Positions 33,340 through 42,442 of a DNA stretch of 64,000 bases are shown piece after piece (position 1 is the stretch's first letter; the number at the start of each line of letters is the position of its first letter). The stretch lies in NCBI RefSeq assembly GCF_019977195.1, contig NZ_AP024643.1:558001-622000 (forward strand). The letters are read 5' to 3'. The notes under the pieces are model-generated. The model was not told the origin of the DNA. It did not search any database and saw only the letters and a program-made list of their open reading frames with translations. This DNA comes from Arthrobacter sp. StoSoilA2 (GTDB lineage: Bacteria; Actinomycetota; Actinomycetes; Actinomycetales; Micrococcaceae). A program made the position numbers and the translations under genes.

Positions 33340-33457
33340 TTCGTGGTGAAGTATGTCACACGAAGGTTGGCGCTGCAGAGTGGCCAACCCAGACTGTCCG
33401 ACTTTCCGGCCGCCTGCCGCAACAGTCGACATTACGAGTCACTGGAGGGTTACGAAA

Positions 33458-34867
33458 ATGAACGTTCAGCACCAGTCCCTTGGCCGCCGCGGATTCCTCC
33501 GCGGGGCACTCGCAGCTGCGGTGCTCGTCCCCATGGGGGGATCCATTGCGTCCTGCGCAGCAGGTGGTGGCGGTACCACTACCGGCCCCACGGGCACTGT
33601 TTCCGACACCAACCCCTTTGGCATGGCGGACAAGTCCACCGTTGACGCCGTGATCTTCAAGGGCGGCTATGGCATCGACTACGTGGAATTCGCCGGCAAG
33701 GCCTTCGAAAAGGCCCACTCGGGTTCCACCGCCAAGATTGCCCCGTCAACGGATATCGCGCAGGAGCTCCAGCCGCGCTTCGTTGGTGGCAACCCGCCGG
33801 ACCTGATCGACAACTCCGGTGCCAAGGCCATTGGTTTCAGCACCATCCTTGCCCAGCTCGAGGACCTCACCAGCGTGGTGGAGGCCAAGAACCTCGAAGG
33901 CAAGGTCATCAAGGACACCCTCTACACCGGCGTGCTCGCTCCAGGGACCTTCGAGGGCAAGTTGGCGGCCCTGAACTATGTGCTCACTGTTTACGCCATG
34001 TGGTATTCGGACTCCCTGCTCAAGGCAAACGGCTGGACCGTTCCCAAGACCTGGGACGAAATGTACGCGCTCGGCGAGCAGGCCAAGGCCAAGGGCAAGT
34101 ACCTGTTCCTCTGGGGCAAGGAAGCAGCCACGTATTACCAGGAAATGGCGATCGCCTCCGCTATCAAGGAAGGCGGCGACGAAGTTCGCTTGGCCCTGGA
34201 GAACCTCAAGGCAGACTGCTGGTCGCACCCGGCCATCCAGTCCGTCTTCACGGCCTTGGACAAGATCATCAAGGCGGGATACTTCAAGCCCGGCGGTTCC
34301 GGAACGCAGTTCACGGCAGCGCAGGCCCAGTGGAGCAATGCCCAGGAAGCGGTTTTCTACCCGTCCGGTTCGTGGATCGAAAACGAGATGAAGGACCAGA
34401 CCAAGGCGGACTTCAAGATGACCGGCGCACCAGTGCCTTCAGTGAGCGCGAGCCCCAAAAAGCCGTACGCCTCGCTGCACAGCGCAGCCGGCGAGCCTTA
34501 CGTCGTTCCCTCCCAAGGCAAGAACGTTGCCGGCGGCAAGGAATTGCTCCGCGTCATGCTCTCCAAGGAAGCTGCTACCAACTTCGCAAAGACCAAGCTC
34601 GCTCCCACCATCGTCAAGGACACCGTCCCGGCCGATGGCTTCGGTTCCACGGCGTTGGTCTCGCAGACAAAGCTGCTTAGCGATGCAGGCGAGAACATCT
34701 ACACCTGGAACTTCATCGACCTCTACGGCACCAACAAGGACCAGCTCGTCGTCTGGAACACCTTCCTCGATGGCAAGTCGGACGTTGCGACGCTGACCTC
34801 CGCCCTCCAGAACATCACCGACAAGGTCCGCAACGACAGCTCGGTCAAGAAGATTGAAGTGAAGTGA
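33458..34867 (+). CDS. ngcE: Carbohydrate ABC transporter substrate-binding lipoprotein, NgcE-like
   Basis: A 469-residue solute-binding protein of the NgcE type (N-acetylglucosamine/diacetylchitobiose uptake). The N-terminus has a twin-arginine motif GRRGFLRG and then lipobox IASC, so it appears to be a Tat-exported lipoprotein. The mature region KGGYGIDYVEFAGKAFEKAH and WYSDSLLKANGWTVPKTWDE matches NgcE in pattern. The ATG at 33458 follows GGAGGG. Two permeases follow with overlapping codons. No ATPase gene is in the operon, as expected if the shared MsiK-type ATPase is used. Confidence 0.82.
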   Translation: MNVQHQSLGRRGFLRGALAAAVLVPMGGSIASCAAGGGGTTTGPTGTVSDTNPFGMADKSTVDAVIFKGGYGIDYVEFAGKAFEKAHSGSTAKIAPSTDIAQELQPRFVGGNPPDLIDNSGAKAIGFSTILAQLEDLTSVVEAKNLEGKVIKDTLYTGVLAPGTFEGKLAALNYVLTVYAMWYSDSLLKANGWTVPKTWDEMYALGEQAKAKGKYLFLWGKEAATYYQEMAIASAIKEGGDEVRLALENLKADCWSHPAIQSVFTALDKIIKAGYFKPGGSGTQFTAAQAQWSNAQEAVFYPSGSWIENEMKDQTKADFKMTGAPVPSVSASPKKPYASLHSAAGEPYVVPSQGKNVAGGKELLRVMLSKEAATNFAKTKLAPTIVKDTVPADGFGSTALVSQTKLLSDAGENIYTWNFIDLYGTNKDQLVVWNTFLDGKSDVATLTSALQNITDKVRNDSSVKKIEVK

Positions 34868-35889
34868 CCGTAGTGAAAACCAAGCAGAGCCGGAACGACG
34901 ACGGCCTGGCCGCCGTCGTTCCGGCCATGGCCCCACCGGTTGTGGTGAGGCGCCGGCGCAAGCCGCTGACGTGGGACAAGGTCAGCTTCTTCGCGGTGTT
35001 CCTTGGCCTGCCGTTGGCGATCTATCTCTTGTTCGTGATCTGGCCGTTCATCCAGGCCTTCGGATATTCCTTGACGGACTGGTCGGGTTTTTCGCCCACA
35101 CAGAACTTCATCGGCTTTGAGAACTACGCCAGGATCTTCTCGGACGACATCTTCATGAAGGCGATGGGGAACAACATTCTCCTGGTCATCGTGCTGCCTA
35201 TCGTCACCATCATCCTGAGCCTGGTCCTCGCAACCATGGTCACCGTGGGCGGGAGCAGCAAGGGCCAGATCAAGGGGCTGCGAAATTCCAGCTTCTACCG
35301 CGTTGTTTCGTTCTTCCCATACACGATTCCTGCCATCGCGATCGGCATCATGTGGGGCCAGATTTATGATCCTTCCGGGGGTCTGCTCAACGGGATCCTG
35401 ACCAGCATGGGCCTTGACCAGTTCAAGGACTTCGCGTGGCTGGGCGATAAGAACACAGCCATGACCGCAACCATGTTCGTGATTGTGTGGGGCTTCGTTG
35501 GCTTCTACATGGTCCTTTTCGTGGCCGGCATCAAGGGCATCCCTGCTGAGCTGTTCGAGGCCGCCAGGATCGATGGCGCAGGAAGGCTCCGCACCGCAGT
35601 GTCCATCACCATCCCCCTGATCAGGGACAACATCCAGACCGCCTACATCTACATGGGCATCCTGGCGCTCGATGCGTTCGTCTACATGGCGGCATTGAAC
35701 TCCGGCGGTGGTCCGGACAACTCGACGCTCGTGATGGCACAGCAATTGTTCTTCACTGCTTTCAGCAAGGGCCAATTCGGCTTGGCCAGTGCCATGGGCG
35801 TCGTCCTGGCCGTGGCCACCCTGATCTTCTCCGGCCTGGTGTTCGTGGTTAACCGGCTCACTGGTGGCGACAAGGACGTGAGCATCTAA
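34864..35889 (+). CDS. ngcF: Carbohydrate ABC transporter permease, NgcF-like
   Basis: A 341-residue CUT1-type permease. It has a cytoplasmic N-terminus of about 40 residues and six predicted helices. The EAA loop reads IPAELFEAARIDGAGRLRTA, diagnostic of MalF-like subunits. The GTG start overlaps the stop of the binding-protein gene, and its stop overlaps the next ATG (TAATG), so all three genes are coupled. It should pair with the downstream permease as a heterodimer. Confidence 0.85.
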   Translation: MTVVKTKQSRNDDGLAAVVPAMAPPVVVRRRRKPLTWDKVSFFAVFLGLPLAIYLLFVIWPFIQAFGYSLTDWSGFSPTQNFIGFENYARIFSDDIFMKAMGNNILLVIVLPIVTIILSLVLATMVTVGGSSKGQIKGLRNSSFYRVVSFFPYTIPAIAIGIMWGQIYDPSGGLLNGILTSMGLDQFKDFAWLGDKNTAMTATMFVIVWGFVGFYMVLFVAGIKGIPAELFEAARIDGAGRLRTAVSITIPLIRDNIQTAYIYMGILALDAFVYMAALNSGGGPDNSTLVMAQQLFFTAFSKGQFGLASAMGVVLAVATLIFSGLVFVVNRLTGGDKDVSI

Positions 35890-36782
35890 TGACAACAAAA
35901 GTCTCAACCCCTGAAATGAAGTCGCTGCATTTCCAGCCGCGCAAACCCGCCACTACTCCCGGGGACAAACTGGTGGGCGCTGTTTCACACACTGCGCTGA
36001 CCATTTGGTCGCTCATCGTGATCCTGCCGTTGTTGTGGACGTTCATGTCCTCCTTCAAGACATCCAGCGAGATCTTCGCCTCTCCGTTCGCTTTGCCCTC
36101 GCAGTGGCGGTTCGACAACTATGTGAAGGCCTGGAGTGAAGCCGGGATCGGGAGCTACTTCCTGAACTCCGTGGTTGTGGTGGGCTCGGCACTGGTGATC
36201 GTGATGGTGCTCGGTGCAATGTGCGCCTACGTCCTGGCAAGGTACACGTTCCCGGGTAGTCGGGCGATCTACTACCTCATGCTGGCCGGCCTGACGTTCC
36301 CGATCTTCCTTGCCATGGTCCCGCTGTTCTTCGTGCTGAAGAACATCGGACTGCTGAACACCCTGCCGGGCCTGATCATTGTGTACGTAGGGTTCGCCCT
36401 GCCGTTCACAGTGTTCTTCCTGTTCTCGTTCTTCAAGTCCCTGCCGCACGAAATCACTGAAGCAGCCGCACTTGACGGCGCAGGGGAGTGGCGGACCTTC
36501 TTCCAGGTCATGCTGCCGATGGCCAAGCCTGGCCTCGCCTCGGTTGCCATCTTCAACTTCCTGGGCCTGTGGAACCAGTTCCTCATCCCTGTATCCATCA
36601 ATGCTGCAGGGCCGCGTGTTCTCTCGCAGGGCCTCGCGGCTTTCGCCGGCCAGATGGGGTACGCCGTGGACTTCGGGGCACTCTTCGCCGCAGTCACTGT
36701 CACAGTGGTTCCTGTGCTCATTGTCTACGTCATCTTCCAGCGTCAACTGCAGGGTTCGGTCTCGCAGGGCACCTCGAAATAG
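35889..36782 (+). CDS. ngcG: Carbohydrate ABC transporter permease, NgcG-like
   Basis: A 297-residue MalG-type permease with six helices and the EAA loop LPHEITEAAALDGAGEW. A polar 35-residue N-terminus precedes the first helix (LTIWSLIVILPLLWTF). The operon ends here and is followed by a palindromic repeat (36796-36866) that can act as terminator. Confidence 0.87.
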   Translation: MTTKVSTPEMKSLHFQPRKPATTPGDKLVGAVSHTALTIWSLIVILPLLWTFMSSFKTSSEIFASPFALPSQWRFDNYVKAWSEAGIGSYFLNSVVVVGSALVIVMVLGAMCAYVLARYTFPGSRAIYYLMLAGLTFPIFLAMVPLFFVLKNIGLLNTLPGLIIVYVGFALPFTVFFLFSFFKSLPHEITEAAALDGAGEWRTFFQVMLPMAKPGLASVAIFNFLGLWNQFLIPVSINAAGPRVLSQGLAAFAGQMGYAVDFGALFAAVTVTVVPVLIVYVIFQRQLQGSVSQGTSK

Positions 36783-36795
36783 CACACGCCTGCCA

Positions 36796-36866
36796 AAAGC
36801 AACGCGGGGTCACTTACAGCCCATCCCAAGGGGATTTATGGGCCGTAAGTGACCCCGCGTTGCTTT
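36796..36866. repeat. Palindromic repeat family A, copy 1
   Basis: Two 29-bp arms (36796-36824 and 36838-36866) with one mismatch enclose a 13-nt loop. A second copy is at 47113-47179 with the same arms and a loop differing at one base. Both sit between convergent genes. The arm core is GCAACGCGGGGTCACTTAC. It is likely a dispersed genomic element used as a bidirectional terminator. Confidence 0.85.
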
Positions 36867-36876
36867 AAGAGGGAGG

Positions 36877-37401
36877 TTAGAACATCCAGGGGATCTCCGC
36901 GTGGCCGAAGTCGGAGAACGAGCCGAAGCGGCCCGCCTTGAACGCGAGAACCTCGCCGTCCCGGTCCCGGCACGTGGTGACCTGGCCGAAGAAGACCTGG
37001 TGATCTCCGACGTCGTACTGCTGCACAACGGTGCAATCAGCCTGGGCGAGGGCGCCCTTGATGACGGGAAGTCCATTCTCGGTCATGTCGAATTCGCCGT
37101 CGCCGAAACGGTCGCCGCCCCGCACCGCAAAGCGTCGCGCCATCGACTCCTGCTTGGCCCCAAGGATCGAGACGGCGAACTTGCCACTCTCGATCAACGC
37201 CTCACCGGTCCGCGTGCCGAAGTTTAGCGAGATCATGAGGATAGGCGGTTCCAGGCTGATGGAGGTCAACGAGCTGATGGTCATTCCGTACAGCTTATCC
37301 TCGTGCTTGGTGGTGACCACGGCGACACCCGTGAGGAAGCGGCCCATTGCGCGGCGCATCCCCATGGCATCGGGAACAGTGAAGAGCGGTGCGAGGCTCA
37401 T
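36877..37401 (-). CDS. Flavin reductase (HpaC-like) of a two-component monooxygenase
   Basis: A 174-residue flavin reductase-like domain protein. MRRAMGRFLTGVAVVTTKHE and GMTISSLTSISLEPP are the flavin-binding start, and GDHQVFFGQV carries the conserved His. Such proteins reduce FAD or FMN with NAD(P)H and supply it to a partner oxygenase. It is the last gene of the operon that holds the HpaB-like oxygenase at 37777-39264, which fits this role. Its start is 2 nt from the cupin stop. Confidence 0.87.
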   Translation of the reverse strand: MSLAPLFTVPDAMGMRRAMGRFLTGVAVVTTKHEDKLYGMTISSLTSISLEPPILMISLNFGTRTGEALIESGKFAVSILGAKQESMARRFAVRGGDRFGDGEFDMTENGLPVIKGALAQADCTVVQQYDVGDHQVFFGQVTTCRDRDGEVLAFKAGRFGSFSDFGHAEIPWMF

Positions 37402-37402
37402 G

Positions 37403-37774
37403 TCAGTTGCTCCGCTCGGCTGGTACGGAATCCGTGTAGTACCGGACCTCGAACATCTTGGCCCCGGTCTCGGAAACCCACGGACCGTGTTCCATGCCCG
37501 GCGGGCGGGTGGCCCAATCGCCGGCTTTGAAGGTCTTGCCCAGGCGCTGGTCCACGAACGAGCCCTCGAAGATGAAGACCTCTTCCCAGAAATCGTGCGT
37601 CAGGACACCATTGGGTGAGGTGTCCGTCCCGGGTTCGAACTTGAGGATGCGCGTGACGCTGTCATTGTCCGAATCCCGGGCAAGGATGGCCTCCGACAAG
37701 CCCTCAATGTGCGGGTTGCAGGGCGCGAAATCCACCGAGGAGGTGGGGGTGAACTCGAATTCGGGCTTTGCCAT
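37403..37774 (-). CDS. Cupin-domain protein, ChrR-like
   Basis: A 123-residue single cupin. LTHDFWEEVFIFEGSFVDQ is motif 1 with His and two Glu as metal ligands, and RPPGMEHGPWVSETG motif 2 with His. This resembles the ChrR-type cupin domain. It lies tightly between oxygenase and reductase genes (2-3 nt gaps). It may be a metal-dependent isomerase or dioxygenase acting on the hydroxylated product; this is inference from position. Confidence 0.75.
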   Translation of the reverse strand: MAKPEFEFTPTSSVDFAPCNPHIEGLSEAILARDSDNDSVTRILKFEPGTDTSPNGVLTHDFWEEVFIFEGSFVDQRLGKTFKAGDWATRPPGMEHGPWVSETGAKMFEVRYYTDSVPAERSN

Positions 37775-37776
37775 GG

Positions 37777-39264
37777 CTATTCTCCTTCCAAGCCGTTGAC
37801 GCCGCCGTCTACTGGGCCGTTGATGCCGTAAGAACCAAGGTACTTGTCCAGCTCGGCCACCAGGGCGTCGTAGCCGTAGTTCCGGTAGGTATAGGCACCG
37901 CGGACCACGAACGGGGCGCCCGCGTAGAACATTTCGTACTGCTGGTGGCGTCCGGCGAACTCGGAACCGATGATGTCCCAGGCCAACTTGAAGAGCTTCA
38001 CGCGCTCTTCGCTGGCAACACCGGGGGACTGCACATAGCGTTCCATGTCCGGACGGGTCACACTGCTGGTCATGTCCGCGACGCTGGACGGCAGTTGCAG
38101 CACGCCACCACCAACCAGATCGCGAAGGATCGAAATCACCCGCGGGTAAGTCTCGGACTGAAGACCCATGGCCCCGTAAAGTGCGCTCTTCCCGGGAACC
38201 ACCATGCCGGCGTCGTCAACCGTTGCCGTGTATTCGGCCGCAAGGACCGCCGATTCAACGGACTGGACGATCGCGGCGAGCTCGCCAAGCTTCTCCTGCA
38301 CGCCGGGGATCTTGTCCGTGCCGTTCACCTGGGTGACCTTGCGTGCAACAGAAGCAATGAACTTCAGCTTGGTGGAGAACCGGATCTGGGCCTGCCAGTT
38401 TCCCAACGCGTGGGCACCGGTGTCGAAGAACTGGCGGCGAAGGGTTTCGATGTTCCGGTTGATGAAGACGCGGTCCCAGGGGATCAGGACGTCATCGAAG
38501 ACCACAAGTGCGTCTGGCTCGTCGTAGTGGCTGGTCAGCGGGTAGTCGAAGTCGCTGGTGGCTGCCGGCGCGAACGGACGGCGGCAGTACAGCTTCAACC
38601 CGTCAGTCGCCACCGGAACGGCGAAGCTGACGGCAAAGTCCACGTCATCCGGACCCAGCGGCTTGATGCAGGTGACAAACACTTCGTCAGCAATCGCCGC
38701 GCCAGTGGCGAGCATCTGCGAACCCCGGACAATGATGCCTTCCTCGGTTTCACGCACGACGCCGACCTGCAGGTATTCGCCTTCCCAACCGGACGCAGTG
38801 GTTGCGCGGGAGACCTGCGGCGGAATGATCGCGTAGGAAAGGTACAGGTTTTCGGAAAGGATCTTCTTGTAGTAGCGCTCGACGTTGCCGGCGAAGTCGC
38901 GCTCGTCATTCTTGAACACGTCCGCGTGCGAGCCGAAGGCGGCGAAGAAGGTACCCACGTGGTCGGGGCTGCGGCCTACCCAGCCGTGGGTGTGCTTGGC
39001 CCACTTTTCAATGGCGTGACGGCGGAGGACGAGCTCTTCCTGGGTGCGCGGGGCAGCGAACGTGCGGTTCGCGGGTCCATTGATTTCTTCGGAGTGGAAC
39101 TGCATGCCGTTGCCGGGATCGGCTGCGATGTCGAACAGCTCAGCCATGGTCCGGGCGACCTTCGCGAACGCCGGGTGTTCCAGGACGTTGCCGACTACCT
39201 CGCCATCGAGGATCACCGTCCGGCCATCGTTCAGGGACTTCAGGTATTGCTTTCCGGTTCTCAT
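37777..39264 (-). CDS. FADH2-dependent monooxygenase, HpaB/PvcC family
   Basis: A 495-residue member of the 4-hydroxyphenylacetate 3-hydroxylase family. It begins with RTGKQYLKSLNDGRTVILDG, typical of HpaB and of HadA/TftD-type enzymes. The middle contains ATGAAIADEVFVTCIKPLG and DDVLIPWDRVFINRN, conserved around the flavin site. It uses reduced FAD from the reductase encoded two genes downstream. Neighbouring cupin, DUF2848 and amidase genes suggest a nitrogen-containing or aromatic ring substrate rather than classical hydroxyphenylacetate, since no homoprotocatechuate ring-cleavage genes are present. Its start overlaps the DUF2848 stop by 4 nt. Confidence 0.87.
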   Translation of the reverse strand: MRTGKQYLKSLNDGRTVILDGEVVGNVLEHPAFAKVARTMAELFDIAADPGNGMQFHSEEINGPANRTFAAPRTQEELVLRRHAIEKWAKHTHGWVGRSPDHVGTFFAAFGSHADVFKNDERDFAGNVERYYKKILSENLYLSYAIIPPQVSRATTASGWEGEYLQVGVVRETEEGIIVRGSQMLATGAAIADEVFVTCIKPLGPDDVDFAVSFAVPVATDGLKLYCRRPFAPAATSDFDYPLTSHYDEPDALVVFDDVLIPWDRVFINRNIETLRRQFFDTGAHALGNWQAQIRFSTKLKFIASVARKVTQVNGTDKIPGVQEKLGELAAIVQSVESAVLAAEYTATVDDAGMVVPGKSALYGAMGLQSETYPRVISILRDLVGGGVLQLPSSVADMTSSVTRPDMERYVQSPGVASEERVKLFKLAWDIIGSEFAGRHQQYEMFYAGAPFVVRGAYTYRNYGYDALVAELDKYLGSYGINGPVDGGVNGLEGE

Positions 39265-39947
39265 CGAAGTGAGCCTTTCTTGATTTTGTAGTTGTGTTCG
39301 ATTCTCGTCCCATCCGGGAACGAGAGCTCTACTTTCCAGGAAGTTCCGTCAACGAACTTCCCCTTCAGCAGTGGCAACGTGCCACCCAGGCACATGAAGT
39401 CAGAGTCACCGATGTCCGTCCGCGCCAGGAGCTTTTCGACGACGTCCGCCGGCTTGCGCAGGCCCGCCAACGAACCCTCTTGGTACAGTTCGCCGTCCAC
39501 CCAGGAGCGGGCGGTGCACTGGTCAAGGTCCAGGTCCTCGAGTGAAGGGACTTCGATGACCTCGGAAGCGATGGGCTTGGGGCATGCCCTCTTGGAATCG
39601 CCAATGTCCTGGGCTTCGATGTCCCTGTCCGTGTGGTCGGAACCGATGCCGAGGTAGTACTTTCCGTCGTGGCGAATATAGAGTGGCTCAATTTCGCCGG
39701 AGGTCAGGTTGTTGCTGGTGTCGTGTTCGCCTGATGTATCGAACAGGTGCGAGTCCATCCGGTAGAACATGGGCACTTCCGGCGGTGGAGCCACGCCAAT
39801 GGCTGCCAGCTCGTCGATGTGATGCTGCACGGCCTTGGGATCCCGGCCGGTATAGCCGGCCACTACTGCGTGGAAGTCCGAGACCGTGATTGTCTTGTCC
39901 GTGCCCACCACCCTGAAGGTGAGTGGGACTTGCCGTGTTGTTTCCAT
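39261..39947 (-). CDS. DUF2848 family protein
   Basis: A 228-residue protein recognised as DUF2848. It starts PLTFRVVGTDKTITVSDFHA and contains GYTGRDPKAVQHHIDELAAIG, then LGIGSDHTDRDIE and FMCLGGTLPLLKG, a layout reminiscent of fumarylacetoacetate-hydrolase-fold enzymes. The ATG at 39947 has AAGGAG 5 nt upstream. It probably hydrolyses or decarboxylates a ring-opened intermediate; the reaction is not known. Confidence 0.78.
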   Translation of the reverse strand: METTRQVPLTFRVVGTDKTITVSDFHAVVAGYTGRDPKAVQHHIDELAAIGVAPPPEVPMFYRMDSHLFDTSGEHDTSNNLTSGEIEPLYIRHDGKYYLGIGSDHTDRDIEAQDIGDSKRACPKPIASEVIEVPSLEDLDLDQCTARSWVDGELYQEGSLAGLRKPADVVEKLLARTDIGDSDFMCLGGTLPLLKGKFVDGTSWKVELSFPDGTRIEHNYKIKKGSLR

Positions 39948-39998
39948 TACGTCTCCTTGAATGCTGCCTGAATCGTGGTGTTTCGGCTTGGCCAAACG

Positions 39999-40793
39999 TC
40001 AAACGGCAAGGGCGTCGTAGGCCGCGAGCCGATCACCAATGACCGGGAACTCGGTGCGTATTGCCTTGACCTGATCGGGATCGATGTCCACCATGAGCAC
40101 TGATTCCCCGGCGCCGGCTTCGGCGAGTACGTTGCCGGCCGGGTCCACCACCCGGCTGTGTCCTCCAAGCTCCACGCCTTCCTGGGTGCCTGCGGCGTTG
40201 CAGGCAATGACGAAGATTTGGTGTTCCAGCGCCCTGGCGGTTGTGAGCAGCCGCCAGTGTTCGCGACGCGCTGCGGGCCAGGCTGCAGGGACGATGACGA
40301 TTTCCGCACCCCGGGTGCTCAGCTCCATCCACAAGCCTGGGAACCGGAGGTCATAGCAGGTGATCCCGGCCGTTGCTCCGAAGGGCAACTCCACCACAGG
40401 CAGGGAGGATCCGGCGGTGAGGAGGCTGGCTTCCTTGGACTTGTAACCAAAGACGTGGATCTTCCGGTACGTGTGCAGGATTTTCCCGTCCGGTCCCAGC
40501 AGGATGGACGTGTTGCTGAGCCGGCCGTCCCCGCCGGCCTCGATGATGCTCCCGACGTGAAGGTACACGCCAAGATCGGCGGCAACCCGTGAACACATGG
40601 ACACCGTTGGACCAGAGAGGGTCTCGGCCAGGGCTTCGTACTCATCGAAGTGGAAGTATCCGGCACTCCATAGTTCGGGCAGGACGATCAGCTCGGCACC
40701 GTCGATGCCGCGAAGAATCGCTTCAACGCGATCTATCCGCTGCCCACGGGATTCAGAATCCGGACTGGCCACCTGGACGAGTGCGACTTTCAT
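39999..40793 (-). CDS. Carbon-nitrogen hydrolase (nitrilase superfamily amidase)
   Basis: A 264-residue amidase with the complete Glu-Lys-Cys triad: Glu40 in LPELWSAGY, Lys111 in RKIHVFGYK and Cys146 in GITCYDLRFPGLW. RFPGLW is typical of the omega-amidase/carbamoylase branches. AAGGA lies 7 nt before the ATG. Within the oxygenase operon it would release ammonia from an amide intermediate. The spacer before it, toward the MFS gene, contains a palindromic repeat (40818-40874). Confidence 0.87.
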   Translation of the reverse strand: MKVALVQVASPDSESRGQRIDRVEAILRGIDGAELIVLPELWSAGYFHFDEYEALAETLSGPTVSMCSRVAADLGVYLHVGSIIEAGGDGRLSNTSILLGPDGKILHTYRKIHVFGYKSKEASLLTAGSSLPVVELPFGATAGITCYDLRFPGLWMELSTRGAEIVIVPAAWPAARREHWRLLTTARALEHQIFVIACNAAGTQEGVELGGHSRVVDPAGNVLAEAGAGESVLMVDIDPDQVKAIRTEFPVIGDRLAAYDALAV

Positions 40794-40817
40794 GGTTGTT
40801 TCCTTACTTTCGTGTTT

Positions 40818-40874
40818 CGAGTTGGCACTTCGCGCCAATGTTTTGGGCAAACACTGTTATGAAGTGCCATCTCG
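40818..40874. repeat. Palindromic repeat family B, copy 1 (degenerate)
   Basis: The outer arms CGAGTTGGCA and TGCCATCTCG pair with one mismatch, and the inside contains GCGCCAATGTTTTG and an imperfect partner. In reverse orientation it matches the more perfect copy at 52626-52682. It lies between the MFS and amidase genes, inside a likely operon, and may act as an RNA processing or attenuation site. Confidence 0.75.
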
Positions 40875-40881
40875 CGGGGGA

Positions 40882-42222
40882 CTATTTCTGTTCGTCCAGG
40901 TCGCTGAGCCGCAGGCCCTTGGTTTCCTTGGCGAACATGACCGAGACCATGGAGATCAGGCCCATCGCTGCGAGGTAGATACCGATTGCGTAGCCAGTGC
41001 CGAAGGCGCTGTAGAGAGCCAGGGCAATGATGGGCGACAGGGATCCGGCGATCAGCGAGGCGAGGTTGTACGCAACCGAGGTGCCGCTGTACCGGACATC
41101 CGTGGGGAACAGCTCGGAGAAGAACGCACCGATCACGGCACTGTAGGCGGCGAAGATCAACAGACCGCCGACGGCGGCGGCAATAATGCCCCAGACTTGG
41201 CCTGTGTTCAGCAGTGCGAAGAACGCGAACGCCCAGATGACTGTGGCGATCGAAGCGCCGATCATGATCGGCTTCCGGCCCACTTTGTCCGCATAGAGCG
41301 CCAGGATGGGGATGGCGACGACGGCGACGCCCTGGCCGATCATGACGGCGGTGAGGCCTGTCTGCCGCTGCAAGCCCATGATTTGGGTGACGTAGGTGAT
41401 GATGAACAGCGAGTAGATGTAGAAGCCTGCGTTTTCACCCATGCGGCTGCCGGTGGCGATGAGCAGTTGGCGCCAGTTGCGGCGGAACAGAACGGCCAGG
41501 GGCAATTTCCGTTCCTTGATGGCTTCTGCCTCGCGCTTCAGCTGTGCTTCCTTGAACAGCGGAGTCTCCTGAACGTAGAGACGCAGGACCAAGCCAATGA
41601 TCACCAGGAGGGCGGACAGCCCGAAGGCAAGGCGCCAGCCCCAGGCGAGGAATTCACTTTCGGGCATGGTGGCGGCGAGGATTGCCAGCACACCTGCGGC
41701 CATGAGGTTGCCCAGCGGCGGACCCATGTTGGGCCAGGATGCCCAGAATGCACGCCGTGCGCTGTCATTGCTGTGCTCGGAAACGAGGAGAACGGCCCCG
41801 CCCCATTCGCCGCCCAGGGCGAATCCCTGGATCAGGCGCAACAGCAAGAGCAGCAACGGTGCTGCGACGCCGATGGCTGCATAAGAAGGGATGAACGCAA
41901 TAAATGTGGTGGCTACGCCCATGAGCATGAGGCTGGCTACCAGGGTGGCACGACGGCCATGCTTATCGCCCAGGTGCCCCAGGACGACGGCGCCCAGCGG
42001 GCGGGCAAGGAAGCCGGCGGCGAATGTTCCCAGCGCCAGCATTGTTCCCACGAGGGGGTCACCGGTAGGGAAAAAGAGCTTGTTGAAAACCAATGCGGCG
42101 GCGGTGCCGTAGAGAAAGAAGTCGTACCATTCGACGGCCGTGCCGGCCAGGCTCGAAGCAGCGACCACGGGCAGGCTGGAGTGCTTCTGCTGCCTCAGTT
42201 CTGCTTTCTTCAAATCGGTCAT
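40882..42222 (-). CDS. MHS-family MFS transporter
   Basis: A 446-residue, 12-helix carrier. It begins with SLAGTAVEWYDFFLYGTAAA and carries LGDKHGRRATLV and YADKVGRKPIM loops, typical of metabolite:H+ symporters for organic or aromatic acids. The ATG at 42222 has AAAGGA 8 nt upstream; a longer in-frame start at 42330 lacks one. It is the first gene of the oxygenase operon and divergent from the GntR gene, so it likely imports the pathway substrate. Confidence 0.88.
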   Translation of the reverse strand: MTDLKKAELRQQKHSSLPVVAASSLAGTAVEWYDFFLYGTAAALVFNKLFFPTGDPLVGTMLALGTFAAGFLARPLGAVVLGHLGDKHGRRATLVASLMLMGVATTFIAFIPSYAAIGVAAPLLLLLLRLIQGFALGGEWGGAVLLVSEHSNDSARRAFWASWPNMGPPLGNLMAAGVLAILAATMPESEFLAWGWRLAFGLSALLVIIGLVLRLYVQETPLFKEAQLKREAEAIKERKLPLAVLFRRNWRQLLIATGSRMGENAGFYIYSLFIITYVTQIMGLQRQTGLTAVMIGQGVAVVAIPILALYADKVGRKPIMIGASIATVIWAFAFFALLNTGQVWGIIAAAVGGLLIFAAYSAVIGAFFSELFPTDVRYSGTSVAYNLASLIAGSLSPIIALALYSAFGTGYAIGIYLAAMGLISMVSVMFAKETKGLRLSDLDEQK

Positions 42223-42339
42223 TGTGGGGATCCTTTTGCGGTTGGGAGCGGCCGGGGCTTCCGGTGAAGCGAGGCCGGTCCCAGGAAATTGAGGGGTTCC
42301 AAATGGGTGAGCGGAGTCACTGAACATCACTGTAGACTA

Positions 42340-42351
42340 GTTGTATACAAC
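42340..42351. promoter_or_regulatory. GntR-type operator
   Basis: GTTGTATACAAC is a perfect 12-bp palindrome in the divergent region between the MFS and GntR genes. TTGTATACAA-like sites are typical of GntR/FCD regulators. A second GTATAC core (42413-42418, TCGTATACTG) lies 30 bp before the GntR start and overlaps a TATACT -10-like sequence. Confidence 0.7.
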
Positions 42352-42442
42352 CCGTCTATATTTGACGAAGAAGTTTTTTCGAGAGCGTCCGGGCCGGCCC
42401 TGAATGCAACTCGTATACTGGGCTTCGCGAGAAAGGCTCTCC

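Noticed and set aside
37768..39291. 507-codon plus-strand frame opposite the HpaB-like gene
   Set aside because: The minus strand encodes a complete monooxygenase with conserved motifs and operon overlaps. The plus-strand frame has no family features.
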